NCBI RefSeq assembly: GCF_017639855.1
Contig: NZ_CP072115.1
Span: forward strand, 1,488,001-1,552,000
Direction: 5' to 3'
Length of the DNA: 64,000 bases
Source of the DNA: Streptococcus sp. zg-86
Lineage (GTDB): Bacteria; Bacillota; Bacilli; Lactobacillales; Streptococcaceae
A program made the translations under genes and the position numbers. Under the pieces are notes generated by a model. That model had not been told where the DNA came from and ran no database searches. It was given only the letters and a program-made list of their open reading frames with translations. Of this stretch, positions 33,624 through 42,742 are shown one piece after another. Every line of letters starts with the position of its first letter. The stretch's first letter is position 1.

Positions 33624-36600
33624 TTAAAGTGTCTCGTCTTCTTTCTTCTTCCGTTTAAATGCTACTAAAGCTGCTAGAGCACTCAAGCCTCCAAGAAGAC
33701 TAACCTTGTCTACTTCTGTACCGGTCTTAGGTAATTTAGCAACTACTGATTTCATCACTTCAGATTCAATCGCCGATTCCGACGTCATTGTCGACAATAA
33801 TTCAACCTGATTTTCTGATGAGTTGGATGATTCACTTGTCAAAGCTGACAGACTTACGCTAAGTGAGGTACTGAAGGATTCTGAAATACTTGCACTCGTT
33901 GAGATAGACGTACTTGCAGACTCACTGTCACTCATTGATGCGGAGATGCTCGCGCTTGTACTAATACTTTCTGAAATAGAGAGGCTTAAGTATGGATTCT
34001 CATTTACGCCCGTACCGACGCCTGTACTATGACTTATACTTGTGGACTCACTTGCACTTAAGGATTGGCTAGCTGACAATTTTGAACTTGTGCTGAGGGA
34101 GTAACTCGTGGAGACACTCGAACTCATACTCAATGATTGACTGGCTGAAACACTTGAACTTGTGCTTAGAGACTGACTCGTCGAGATACTAGTGCTTGTA
34201 CTTAACGATTGACTGGTCGATACGCTCTCACTCGTACTGAAGGACTGGCTAGTCGAGACACTTGAACTCGTACTCAACGATTGACTGGCTGAGACGCTTG
34301 CGCTGGTGCTGAGGGACTGACTCGTCGAAACACTAGTGCTTGTACTTAACGATTGACTGGTCGAAACACTTGAACTCGTACTCAACGACTGACTTGCTGA
34401 GACACTAGCGCTGGTGCTTAAGGACTGGCTAGTCGAGACACTGGCACTCGTACTGAGAGACTGACTCGTGGAAACACTCGAACTCGTACTCAACGATTGA
34501 CTTGCTGAGACGCTTGCGCTGGTGCTGAGGGATTCACTCGTCGAGACACTCGAACTCGTACTCAACGATTGACTTGCTGAGACGCTCGCGCTGGTGCTGA
34601 GGGAGTGACTCGTGGAAACACTTGAACTCGTACTCAACGATTGACTTGCTGAAACACTAGCGCTGGTGCTGAGGGATTCACTCGTGGAGACACTCGAACT
34701 CGTACTGAGAGAATGACTCGTCGAGACGCTCGAACTGGTGCTTAAGGACTGACTCGTCGAAACACTCGTACTCGTACTGAGAGACTGACTTGCTGAAACA
34801 CTTGAACTTGCGCTTAGAGACTGACTCGTCGAGACACTAGCGCTGGTACTGAGGGACTGACTTGCTGAGACACTAGTGCTGGTGCTGAGGGACTGACTCG
34901 TGGAGATACTAGTGCTTGTACTTAGTGACTGACTGGTCGACACACTAGTGCTTGTACTTAACGATTGACTGGTCGATACGCTCTCACTCGTACTGAAGGA
35001 CTGGCTGGTCGACACACTAGCGCTGGTACTGAGGGACTGACTTGCAGAGACGCTCGCGCTGGTGCTGAGGGATTCACTCGTGGAGACACTCGAACTCGTA
35101 CTCAACGATTGACTTGCTAAGACGCTTGCGCTGGTGCTTAGAGACTGACTCGTCGAAACACTCGAACTCGTACTCAACGATTGACTGGCTGAAACACTTG
35201 AACTTGTGCTTAGAGACTGACTTGTCGAGACACTAGCGCTGGTACTTAGGAACTGACTTGCTGAAACACTAGCGCTGGTGCTGAGGGATTCACTCGTGGA
35301 GACACTCGAACTCATACTCAACGATTGACTTGCTGAGACGCTTGCGCTGGTGCTGAGGGATTGACTAGTTGAGACACTCGTACTCGTACTGAGAGACTGA
35401 CTCGTCGAGACACTGGCACTTGTACTCAATGATTGACTTGCTGAAACACTTGAACTTGTGCTTAGAGAATGACTCGTCGAGACGCTCGAACTGGTGCTTA
35501 AGGACTGACTCGTCGAAACACTAGTGCTTGTACTTAACGATTGACTGGTCGAAACACTTGAACTCGTACTCAACGACTGACTTGCTGAGACACTAGCGCT
35601 GGTGCTTAAGGACTGGCTAGTCGAGACACTGACACTCGTACTGAGAGACTGACTCGTGGAAACACTCGAACTCGTACTCAACGATTGACTTGCTGAGACG
35701 CTTGCGCTGGTGCTGAGGGATTCACTCGTCGAGACACTCGAACTCGTACTCAACGATTGACTTGCTGAGACGCTTGCGCTGGTGCTGAGGGATTCACTCG
35801 TCGAGACACTCGAACTCGTACTCAACGATTGACTTGCTGAAACACTAGCGCTGGTGCTGAGGGATTCACTCGTCGAGACACTCGAACTCGTACTGAGAGA
35901 CTGACTCGTCGAGACGCTCGAACTGGTGCTTAAGGACTGACTCGTCGAAACACTAGTGCTGGTACTTAACGATTGACTGGTCGAAACACTTGAACTCGTA
36001 CTCAACGATTGACTTGCTGAGACGCTCGCGCTGGTGCTGAGGGATTCACTCGTCGAAACACTCGAACTCGTACTGAGAGATTGACTTGCTGAAACGCTCG
36101 AACGCGTACTTAGGGACTGACTCGTCGAGACACTAGTGCTTGTACTTAACGATTGACTGGTCGAAACACTTGAACTCGTACTCAACGATTGACTTGCTGA
36201 GACGCTTGCGCTGGTACTTAGAGACTGACTCGTCGAGACACTAGTGCTGGTACTTAACGATTGACTGGTCGAAACACTTGAACTCGTACTCAACGATTGA
36301 CTGGCTGAAACACTTGAACTTGTGCTTAGAGACTGACTCGTCGACACACTAGCGCTGGTGCTGAGGGACTGACTCGTCGAAAAAACACTCGAACTCGTAC
36401 TCAACGATTGACTTGCTGAAACACTTGAACTTGTGCTTAGAGACTGACTCGTCGAGACACTCGAACTCGTACTCAACGATTGACTGGCTGAGACGCTTGC
36501 GCTGGTGCTGAGGGATTCACTCGTGGAAACACTAGCGCTGGTACTTAGGGACTGACTCGTCGAAACACTAGTGCTGGTACTGAGTGATTCACTTACAGAG

Positions 36601-38972
36601 ACACTCGAACTCGTACTCAACGATTGACTGGCTGAGACGCTTGCGCTGGTGCTTAAGGACTGACTCGTCGAAACACTCGAACTCGTACTCAACGATTGAC
36701 TGGCTGAAACACTTGAACTTGTGCTTAGAGACTGACTTGTCGAGACGCTCGAACTGGTGCTTAAGGACTGACTCGTCGAGACACTAGTGCTTGTACTTAA
36801 CGATTGACTGGTCGAAACACTTGAACTTGTGCTTAGAGACTGACTCGTCGAGACACTTGAACTCGTACTCAACGATTGACTGGTCGAAACACTTGAACTT
36901 GTGCTTAGAGACTGACTCGTCGAAACACTTGAACTCGTACTCAACGATTGACTAATAGTTTCACTAAGCTTAACGCTTGTACTTACTGACTCACTTGTAG
37001 CTAGAGACTCTCTCACACTCTTGGAACGATCGTGGTAGGAATAAGTAATGGTTTGCACACCTTCTTTATAGGAAACTGTATCACCACTCACAAATCCTGC
37101 AGCGGTTGAGACATTGCTTTGTTTCAGCTCATAGCGCAGACCATAATCAACACCGTTAATGACAATTCGATCGGTCAAAGCCACATCTGGTGTCAAATCA
37201 CGTATTTCTCCTTCTGGAGCAGAGAAAACCTTTGCTTCCCGAATATCAGCTCCAGTTTCATCGTTGACTAGTTTCACTTGAATGAGTGATCCTGCAGCTG
37301 TATATTCAAACGATTCCAATTTAAGCTGCTGCAAGTTGGTTCCTACTGCTGTAGACGCAAATACACTGAAAGCAAACTTCTCTCTTCCTTGTGCATCACC
37401 TGTCACCAGACGCGCTTCCCTTAACCATCCCCGTGGATCCTTAGAGATCATAATACCATTATAGATTACCCTTACAGTAGGATAGCGATTCTCAGGTGTT
37501 CGAGGACGATATTCAAATACAACATCCTGAAATTCATTGTTCAGTACAGAAGTAGGCAGCGCACGTGAGTCACTACGACTCGAATCTGTTGACACAACAC
37601 CGTCTTTGTTTGCGAAAAACGCCATATAGGGTCTTCCTGTTGAGGCATTATATACTGCTGGGTCCCCATTAAAATACTGTTTCTCACTACTAGTCTCTGA
37701 CGGCTGATCCCATGATGTATCAAATTTAAAGCCAAAGGAATTTTTGACATTCTCGCCGCCTAAACCAAGAGTCGGTCCAGCTCCATTTCCTGAAGCATTG
37801 CCTACCTCACCGATGGCACCTGTCGTAAACAAGAACGAAATTCCATCACCACCTGTATGCCCTGAAGGAGTAAATACCTTGTCAAACGCATCGCCCAACT
37901 TCATTTTCGCCTTGAAGATAAAGGGTTGATTCAAATCAACCTTAGTATTTAAGGTGTAGGCCCCAGCTTGACCTGATTCATTTTCCGTGAGTGTCACAAT
38001 ACCTTCAGAATCAATCTTTGCTGTTCCTTTGGTTGAGAAAAATTCATTTTGGTTGACTGCCGTCACCTTGATTCTTGTTTTATCATCGGTCAAGGTCGCA
38101 TTCCCCAATGTTATCGGAACATAGCCTTCTCTAGATGATGTGGCAAAGAAATAGGCTCCTCTTGGAATTGGTTGTCCTTCTAATAATGACCGACGTGTGC
38201 GGATACGAGTTGATTCGGTTGTTGAATAAGAGTTCCCACTAGGCAAAATAGCAGTTGTGAGATTTCCAGTTACATTCGGTACAATCTTCTCAATCTCATC
38301 TGAAACTGTCTCGGATGTTGGTAGTGATACAACTGAACGATTAGGTGTTGAAATGACTGTATTTTCTGAAACCTCTGCCATTGAAGCTTCAGTTGAACTA
38401 ACTGTGTCATTCATTACGAGAGAATCACTTGTAGCAGTCGAAGTAGATAGGCTCGCAAAAAGAGAGTCCGATGTTGATAAAGACATGCTGACAGATTCAC
38501 TCACACTAGTAGAGCTAGATATGCTTGCAGACTCACTTGCCTCTGCTGAAATAGACGTACTTGCTGAAAAAGAATCTGATGTTAAATTCGAAACAGCTTC
38601 ATCATCTTCTCTAGACAAGACAACTCTATCCTTGCCTGCAACAATTCCTTCTGCTTGATTTGAGAGCTCTCTTTCCATTTGTGGCGTTTCTTCTGCGTAG
38701 ACATGCGTTTGTACTAGTAAAGAGCCCCCTCCAACGACCCCAAGAGAGACAAGGGCTTTCAAATAGGCTGATGCAGTTGAGTCGATAATATCTACATTAT
38801 CCATGTCTACGACAACTTGTTCTGCAGCATTCTTGTTTCCCAAAACACGTAACAGTCCTATCTGTGATAGAACTGTACGCACCCAATTTTTACCAGATTT
38901 ATGTAATTTGACACGACTTTTGCGGTCGACCTCATCGAACTGACTATTAAACTTTTTACGGTTCATGTTCAT
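33624..38972 (-). CDS. Serine-rich repeat adhesin with L-type lectin-like domain, LPXTG anchored
   Basis: Surface protein of 1782 residues. Its long KxYKxGKxW-type signal (KLHKSGKNW, 22-30; hydrophobic core about 69-91) directs such proteins to the accessory Sec system. A short Ser-rich segment (about 125-190) is followed by a binding region with a lectin-like beta-sandwich (about 330-560: GGDGISFLFTTGAIGEVG, NSFGFKFDTSWDQ), like SraP. A MucBP/beta-grasp-like module follows (about 565-650). About 80 repeats of 12 residues (SVSTSQSLSTSS type) span roughly 670-1640. The anchor is LPKTG at 1747-1751 with a hydrophobic stretch and KRKKK. The serines are expected to be O-glycosylated. No glycosyltransferase, secA2, secY2 or asp gene is in the window. 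One repeat has a one-codon insertion (VFSTS, near 36380). Confidence 0.93.
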   Translation of the reverse strand: MNMNRKKFNSQFDEVDRKSRVKLHKSGKNWVRTVLSQIGLLRVLGNKNAAEQVVVDMDNVDIIDSTASAYLKALVSLGVVGGGSLLVQTHVYAEETPQMERELSNQAEGIVAGKDRVVLSREDDEAVSNLTSDSFSASTSISAEASESASISSSTSVSESVSMSLSTSDSLFASLSTSTATSDSLVMNDTVSSTEASMAEVSENTVISTPNRSVVSLPTSETVSDEIEKIVPNVTGNLTTAILPSGNSYSTTESTRIRTRRSLLEGQPIPRGAYFFATSSREGYVPITLGNATLTDDKTRIKVTAVNQNEFFSTKGTAKIDSEGIVTLTENESGQAGAYTLNTKVDLNQPFIFKAKMKLGDAFDKVFTPSGHTGGDGISFLFTTGAIGEVGNASGNGAGPTLGLGGENVKNSFGFKFDTSWDQPSETSSEKQYFNGDPAVYNASTGRPYMAFFANKDGVVSTDSSRSDSRALPTSVLNNEFQDVVFEYRPRTPENRYPTVRVIYNGIMISKDPRGWLREARLVTGDAQGREKFAFSVFASTAVGTNLQQLKLESFEYTAAGSLIQVKLVNDETGADIREAKVFSAPEGEIRDLTPDVALTDRIVINGVDYGLRYELKQSNVSTAAGFVSGDTVSYKEGVQTITYSYHDRSKSVRESLATSESVSTSVKLSETISQSLSTSSSVSTSQSLSTSSSVSTSQSLSTSSSVSTSQSLSTSSSVSTSQSLSTSTSVSTSQSLSTSSSVSTSQSLSTSSSVSASQSLSTSSSVSTSQSLSTSASVSASQSLSTSSSVSVSESLSTSTSVSTSQSLSTSASVSTSESLSTSASVSASQSLSTSSSVSTSQSLSTSSSVSASQSLSTSSSVFSTSQSLSTSASVSTSQSLSTSSSVSASQSLSTSSSVSTSQSLSTSTSVSTSQSLSTSASVSASQSLSTSSSVSTSQSLSTSTSVSTSQSLSTRSSVSASQSLSTSSSVSTSESLSTSASVSASQSLSTSSSVSTSQSLSTSTSVSTSQSLSTSSSVSTSQSLSTSSSVSTSESLSTSASVSASQSLSTSSSVSTSESLSTSASVSASQSLSTSSSVSTSESLSTSASVSASQSLSTSSSVSTSQSLSTSVSVSTSQSLSTSASVSASQSLSTSSSVSTSQSLSTSTSVSTSQSLSTSSSVSTSHSLSTSSSVSASQSLSTSASVSTSQSLSTSTSVSTSQSLSTSASVSASQSLSMSSSVSTSESLSTSASVSASQFLSTSASVSTSQSLSTSSSVSASQSLSTSSSVSTSQSLSTSASVLASQSLSTSSSVSTSESLSTSASVSASQSLSTSASVSTSQSFSTSESVSTSQSLSTSTSVSTSQSLSTSTSISTSQSLSTSTSVSASQSLSTSASVSTSQSLSASSSVSASQSLSTSTSVSTSQSLSTSSSVSTSHSLSTSSSVSTSESLSTSASVSASQSLSTSSSVSTSHSLSTSASVSASQSLSTSSSVSTSESLSTSASVSASQSLSTSSSVSTSQSLSTSASVSTSQSLSTSASVSASQSLSTSSSVSTSQSLSTSTSVSTSQSLSTSASVSASQSLSTSSSVSTSQSFSTSESVSTSQSLSTSTSISTSQSLSTSSSVSASQSLSMSSSVSTSYSLSTSSKLSASQSLSASESTSISHSTGVGTGVNENPYLSLSISESISTSASISASMSDSESASTSISTSASISESFSTSLSVSLSALTSESSNSSENQVELLSTMTSESAIESEVMKSVVAKLPKTGTEVDKVSLLGGLSALAALVAFKRKKKEDETL

Positions 38973-39015
38973 CCCTTTATGATTTACTTAGTTTTTTTGA
39001 AAAGCTGACTTTACC

Positions 39016-39043
39016 ATTTTATCATATTTGTATGTAATATCAA
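39016..39043 (-). promoter_or_regulatory. Promoter of the serine-rich adhesin gene
   Basis: Minus-strand TTGATA (39038-39043), 16-nt spacer, TAAAAT (39016-39021). The remaining gap to 39365 is AT-rich, with a degenerate ATAATCCATTGGAT palindrome fragment and no gene. Confidence 0.6.
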
Positions 39044-39365
39044 AGCTGTATACCTCCCCCTGTATATTTTTAATAAAATGATAAGAAAAGGCACTTTAAC
39101 CTGGTGTAGATAGGATTTGTCAAACACTACCAAGAGTACATACTTTTACTTATCCAGCTGATGATACCATAGCAGGAAAGAACTTGAATCAGTTGAAAAG
39201 AAAGCTCGCTTCTCTGGTTTCTAGGCTTCAGTTAAAATAATCCATTGGATTAGCCCCGTTTTTTCATTTTAGGATTGGATAGTAATAGCGCAATAGACAA
39301 TCTTTGGAACTTAAAAAGCGGACATTCTATCAATTACGCACTATATCAATCTGTTTTCACTAAAT

Positions 39366-39398
39366 AAGAGAAGCTAGACTTGAATCCAGCTTCTCCTA
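39366..39398 (-). terminator. Terminator after the PAP2 gene
   Basis: Stem GAGAAGCT/AGCTTCTC with further inner pairs, followed on the minus strand by TTATTT. It lies directly after the PAP2 stop codon. Confidence 0.65.
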
Positions 39399-39401
39399 TT
39401 C

Positions 39402-40052
39402 TTATTTCTGTTTTCCTTGAAATCTCCATGTAAACCGCAATTGGTCATAAAATGGAAACAGGATTTGTAAAAGGGTACTAGCCAATAACCAGCCACCAAT
39501 AATATCCGTTGGATAATGAACGCCGACATAAATTCTCGATAGTCCAACCAAACTAGCAAGGAGAATCAAGCCTCCCTGCGCTAGTCGCTTCAAGATTGGC
39601 TGCTTGAGGCGTTGCTGAGTGAAAATCACCATGACACCTGCCATCATCATGGTCGATGCCGCATGCCAACTTGGAAAGGAATAGCCAATTGTATCAATCA
39701 GCCATTCAATACTCGGTCTTGGGCGTTGGTAGACATATTTCAGGGCTGTCGATAGGACTCCCATCACCGCAAAACTAGCAAGAACAAAGTAGCTTTCCAC
39801 TTTCCATTTCTTCTTATAACAAAAGAAGGCAAGAAGCAAACTAATCGGTAGCAAGACCGTTACATTACCTAGCAAGGTAACCGTGGTCCAAAACCGAGTA
39901 GCAAGCGCTGGGAAATCCCCACGCAGAGCTGTTTGAATGCTCCTATCAAAGCCCACCAATTGTTGAGGATAAAATTTTACACCATATCCTAGAATAACAA
40001 ATAAAAGAGCTGTAAAAGAAGCATTTCGAAAGTATAATGATTTATTTTTCAT
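39402..40052 (-). CDS. PAP2-family membrane phosphatase
   Basis: Membrane phosphatase of 216 residues with about six helices and all three PAP2 motifs: KYVYQRPRP, FPSWHAAS and SRIYVGVHYPTDIIGG, including the catalytic histidines. The family dephosphorylates lipid or small organic phosphates at the outer membrane face. It lies 21 bp behind ribU and should be expressed from the FMN-riboswitch transcript. This suggests, but does not show, a role in riboflavin phosphate use. Bacitracin-resistance type undecaprenyl pyrophosphatase is the alternative. Confidence 0.87.
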   Translation of the reverse strand: MKNKSLYFRNASFTALLFVILGYGVKFYPQQLVGFDRSIQTALRGDFPALATRFWTTVTLLGNVTVLLPISLLLAFFCYKKKWKVESYFVLASFAVMGVLSTALKYVYQRPRPSIEWLIDTIGYSFPSWHAASTMMMAGVMVIFTQQRLKQPILKRLAQGGLILLASLVGLSRIYVGVHYPTDIIGGWLLASTLLQILFPFYDQLRFTWRFQGKQK

Positions 40053-40073
40053 ACAAGAATGAGATTCTTATTT

Positions 40074-40631
40074 CTATCCTTTTCTTAAAATCGGTTGGCT
40101 AGCACGATACACCAGATAAAATATCAGTGAAAAGAGCAGACCTTGCAAGAGATTAAACGGCAACACCATTCCAACTAGGTAGTTGCGAACACCGATTATC
40201 TCACGAATATCAAAATTCGCAAATGCAGCATAAGCAGGAATTGCGTAGATATAATTCAAAAGGAGCATGGCAAGTGTCAAGCCGGCACTTCCAACAATCG
40301 TAGCGAATACATACTGTTGAATCGTTTGTTTCTTGCCCCAAATCACATAGAAAGCAAGCAGAAATACAGCAAGTGCAACAATATTCATCGGCAAACCAAT
40401 TACTGTTGACGGTCCACTATTATTGAACAAGAACTTGAGAACTGTCCGTATCAACAAAATAGTAAAAGCAGACCCTAAATCTAAGGCCAACATTCCAATC
40501 AAAATCGGAATAATAGAAAAGTCAATTTCCAAGAAACTAGCGGACGGAATCAAGGGAAATTTTAGGTACATAAGCAGAAAAGAAACTGCTGAGAGAATGG
40601 CAATCAAAGCCATTTTACGTGTATGTGTCAT
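40074..40631 (-). CDS. ribU: Riboflavin ECF transporter S component
   Basis: Membrane substrate-binding subunit of 185 residues with six helices and the N-terminal motif of ECF S components (MALIAILSAVSFLLMYLKFPL). It pairs with the shared EcfA/A'/T energising module encoded elsewhere. The FMN riboswitch directly upstream identifies riboflavin as the substrate. GGAGGAAG precedes the ATG. The PAP2 gene follows in the same unit. Confidence 0.95.
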   Translation of the reverse strand: MTHTRKMALIAILSAVSFLLMYLKFPLIPSASFLEIDFSIIPILIGMLALDLGSAFTILLIRTVLKFLFNNSGPSTVIGLPMNIVALAVFLLAFYVIWGKKQTIQQYVFATIVGSAGLTLAMLLLNYIYAIPAYAAFANFDIREIIGVRNYLVGMVLPFNLLQGLLFSLIFYLVYRASQPILRKG

Positions 40632-40751
40632 CTTCTTCCTCCAATTTTAACAAATTAGAGAAGTGGGAAATCAATCCTTTGCACCTATCAAAAGCAGCAG
40701 AAAGCATACGTTAGCCTTCCTCGCCTTGTCAGCTACAAATCAATTGTTCTC

Positions 40752-40856
40752 CGTCTTCTCCCATCCAGACTATACTGTCGGTTGTGGAATTTCACCACAT
40801 CGGCTTTCGCTCGCGGACTATCACCGCCGGTAGGGAATTGCACCCTGCCCCGAAGA
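40752..40856 (-). promoter_or_regulatory. FMN riboswitch (RFN element)
   Basis: Minus-strand aptamer with the conserved blocks CTTCGGGGCAGGGTG, AATTCCC, ACCGGCGGTGATAGTCC, GCGAGCG and GATGGGAGAAG, 120-225 bp upstream of ribU. FMN binding should reduce ribU expression. I do not see a clear terminator in the 110 bp between the aptamer and the start codon, so control may be at translation. Confidence 0.95.
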
Positions 40857-41063
40857 CTGTTCCTCACCAACTATTAACAGATGAACTTCTCACTTCACTT
40901 GGCGTATCCTCCTCCAAATACAGCAAATAGGAAACCAAAGTAGAAAGTTGTTGATGGTTGATGAGTATTAGTTAGTGAACAGTTCCACTAACTATTTTCC
41001 ATGATATCAAAAAAGACTTGCCAAGGCAAGTCTCGCAACAGTTGCTTATATATAAAACTCGTA

Positions 41064-41588
41064 TCAATCTAAATTAAAGGCAACTATAGCTGGTTTTGTT
41101 CCACTGAAGTCCGCAAACGGCTTAATCTCGAACTCCATTTCTCCGCTACCATTTACCCCAAAGTTCTCAATCGCTCCTTCATAGCTTCTTCCTGCTGAAA
41201 TTGTTTCTATCGTATGCGCATTAGGATAGCTTTCCATCTTTTTTCCATTCACATATAAATCAATATCTGAACCAATCAATAAATCCTTATCTGATAGATT
41301 TGTCACATTATACGTCATTTTTAAAACTTTTTCAGGATTACTGTTATCAAATTGATTTCGCTCCTCACTCCATTCAGCCCCAGTAACAGTATATTCTACT
41401 TTCCCTTCGAAGGTAATCTTGTCGCCAATGCTATACTTTTGTTGAGTAGGCGATGATGTAGATGTCTCTTGCGCTGTATTTTGTTCTGACTGCATCTCTT
41501 TTTGACTGTCTTTTGCGCTACTACATGCCACCAAATTGAATAAAAGCCCTACAGATAGTCCAACCAATAATAACTTTGATCTTTTCAT
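41064..41588 (-). CDS. Lipoprotein with DUF4352-like domain
   Basis: The start at 41588 (MKRSKLLLVGLSVGLLFNLVACSS) gives 174 residues with a clear lipobox LVAC and an AAGGAAG upstream; the longer open frame upstream is not credible. After a Ser/Thr/Gln-rich linker, residues about 50-170 form a beta-rich, immunoglobulin-like domain typical of DUF4352 extracellular proteins (NVTNLSDKDLLI). The function is unknown. An extended -10 TGATATAAT lies near 41617-41625 and a hairpin around 41010-41030 may end the transcript. Confidence 0.8.
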   Translation of the reverse strand: MKRSKLLLVGLSVGLLFNLVACSSAKDSQKEMQSEQNTAQETSTSSPTQQKYSIGDKITFEGKVEYTVTGAEWSEERNQFDNSNPEKVLKMTYNVTNLSDKDLLIGSDIDLYVNGKKMESYPNAHTIETISAGRSYEGAIENFGVNGSGEMEFEIKPFADFSGTKPAIVAFNLD

Positions 41589-41709
41589 AATAAAGTCTTC
41601 CTTTTCTTTTTTATTTATTATATCACACTTGCTAAAAAAAAAAAGTATGCGGTATAATTTATTATTGGAAATTGGTGGTATTACAGATTTGGACAGAAAT
41701 ACCTCCACC

Positions 41710-42255
41710 CTATTTCAGCTTGTCTGCCTCATATTGGTGGACCAAGTCTAAGCCTGCGAATGCCTGTTGGCGTAAGGCCTCATAGATAATCATACAGACA
41801 GTATTTGACACATTCAAACTACGGACATGCTCATCATTCATGGGAATACGAAGCGCTTTTTCAGGGTGTTTTCTCATAAAGTCTTCTGGCAAACCCTTGT
41901 CCTCACGACCAAAAATAAAATAATGGTCAGCATGATCGTTATAGATCTCATCGGAATAGATTTTTTCAGCAAACTTAGAAATCAAATGCACCTTGCCATT
42001 TCCTAGCTGCCCCATAAACTCTTCCAAACTATCATAAAATCGGACATCTAGTTTATCCCAGTAGTCCAAACCAGCTCGCTTCATTTTCCGGTCATCAATC
42101 GGAAAGCCCATTGGCTTGATAATGTGTAAGGGACTGTTGGTCGCTGCACAGGTTCTGGCAATATTCCCCGTATTTTGCGGAATTTGTGGTTCAAACAGGA
42201 CCACATGATTGCGTGGGTGCACTTCTTGGTAAGATAATTCTTCAATATTCATCAA
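41710..42255 (-). CDS. trmL: tRNA (cytidine/uridine-2'-O)-methyltransferase
   Basis: SPOUT-class enzyme of 181 residues that methylates the wobble ribose of tRNA-Leu. The knot motifs NHVVLFEPQIPQNTGNIART, FGREDKGLPEDF and RSLNVSNTVCMIIYEALRQ are intact. AGGAAAA precedes the ATG. It stands alone between the lipoprotein gene and a 240-bp gap. Confidence 0.94.
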   Translation of the reverse strand: MMNIEELSYQEVHPRNHVVLFEPQIPQNTGNIARTCAATNSPLHIIKPMGFPIDDRKMKRAGLDYWDKLDVRFYDSLEEFMGQLGNGKVHLISKFAEKIYSDEIYNDHADHYFIFGREDKGLPEDFMRKHPEKALRIPMNDEHVRSLNVSNTVCMIIYEALRQQAFAGLDLVHQYEADKLK

Positions 42256-42352
42256 TTTTCCTCGTACTCTTTTAGGTCCTTATCAGCATCTCATTGCAAA
42301 AAAATAGCCACACTGCTCGGAGTCAGGCTCAGCAAACAGCATGGTGAATGAT

Positions 42353-42402
42353 GATTTCATTCACTTAAATCACAACAGGTTTGATTTAAATCAATGAAAA
42401 TC
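42353..42402. promoter_or_regulatory. Long hairpin upstream of trmL
   Basis: Arms of about 20 bp (GATTTCATT, TTAAATCA and their complements, with a 3-nt mismatch) around a 9-nt loop. No T run follows on the minus strand, so it is not a classic terminator for yidD. It could be an operator or a processing site. The rest of 42256-42499 shows nothing. Confidence 0.45.
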
Positions 42403-42499
42403 TTGTTCTTATTATAACGCAAGCAAGGAGAGCCGTCAAGCGATATGATTGAAAATCCTTGATTTTTTCACTTGTTTCTCATTACTTTCATGATACAGC

Positions 42500-42742
42500 C
42501 TATTCATCGGTCTGCTGACGTTTTAAGCTAAAAGTATCTGGTACCGGATCCCTACCTCCTTCAACAAAAGGATGACACCGCAAAATACGTGCTATTCCCA
42601 TTATCAACCCTTTAATTCCATGCTTTTGGAGTGCCTCAATCATATAGCTAGAGCAGGTTGGTTGATAGCGACAACTGGGTGGAAACAAGGGCGAGATAAA
42701 TCGTTGATAGAAGCGCACCAAGCCAATCAAGATGTGAATCAT
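42500..42742 (-). CDS. yidD: Membrane protein insertion efficiency factor YidD
   Basis: Small protein of 80 residues with the diagnostic motif YQRFISPLFPPSCRYQPTCSSYMIEALQKHG and GIARILRCHPF. It assists YidC-dependent membrane insertion at the inner face of the membrane. It overlaps the rluB stop by 4 bp and is the last gene of the ten-gene operon. Confidence 0.95.
   Translation of the reverse strand: MIHILIGLVRFYQRFISPLFPPSCRYQPTCSSYMIEALQKHGIKGLIMGIARILRCHPFVEGGRDPVPDTFSLKRQQTDE

Noticed and set aside
34030..36960. Regular 36-bp repeats that might suggest a CRISPR array
   Set aside because: They are contiguous coding repeats of 12 Ser-rich residues with no spacers and no cas genes nearby.
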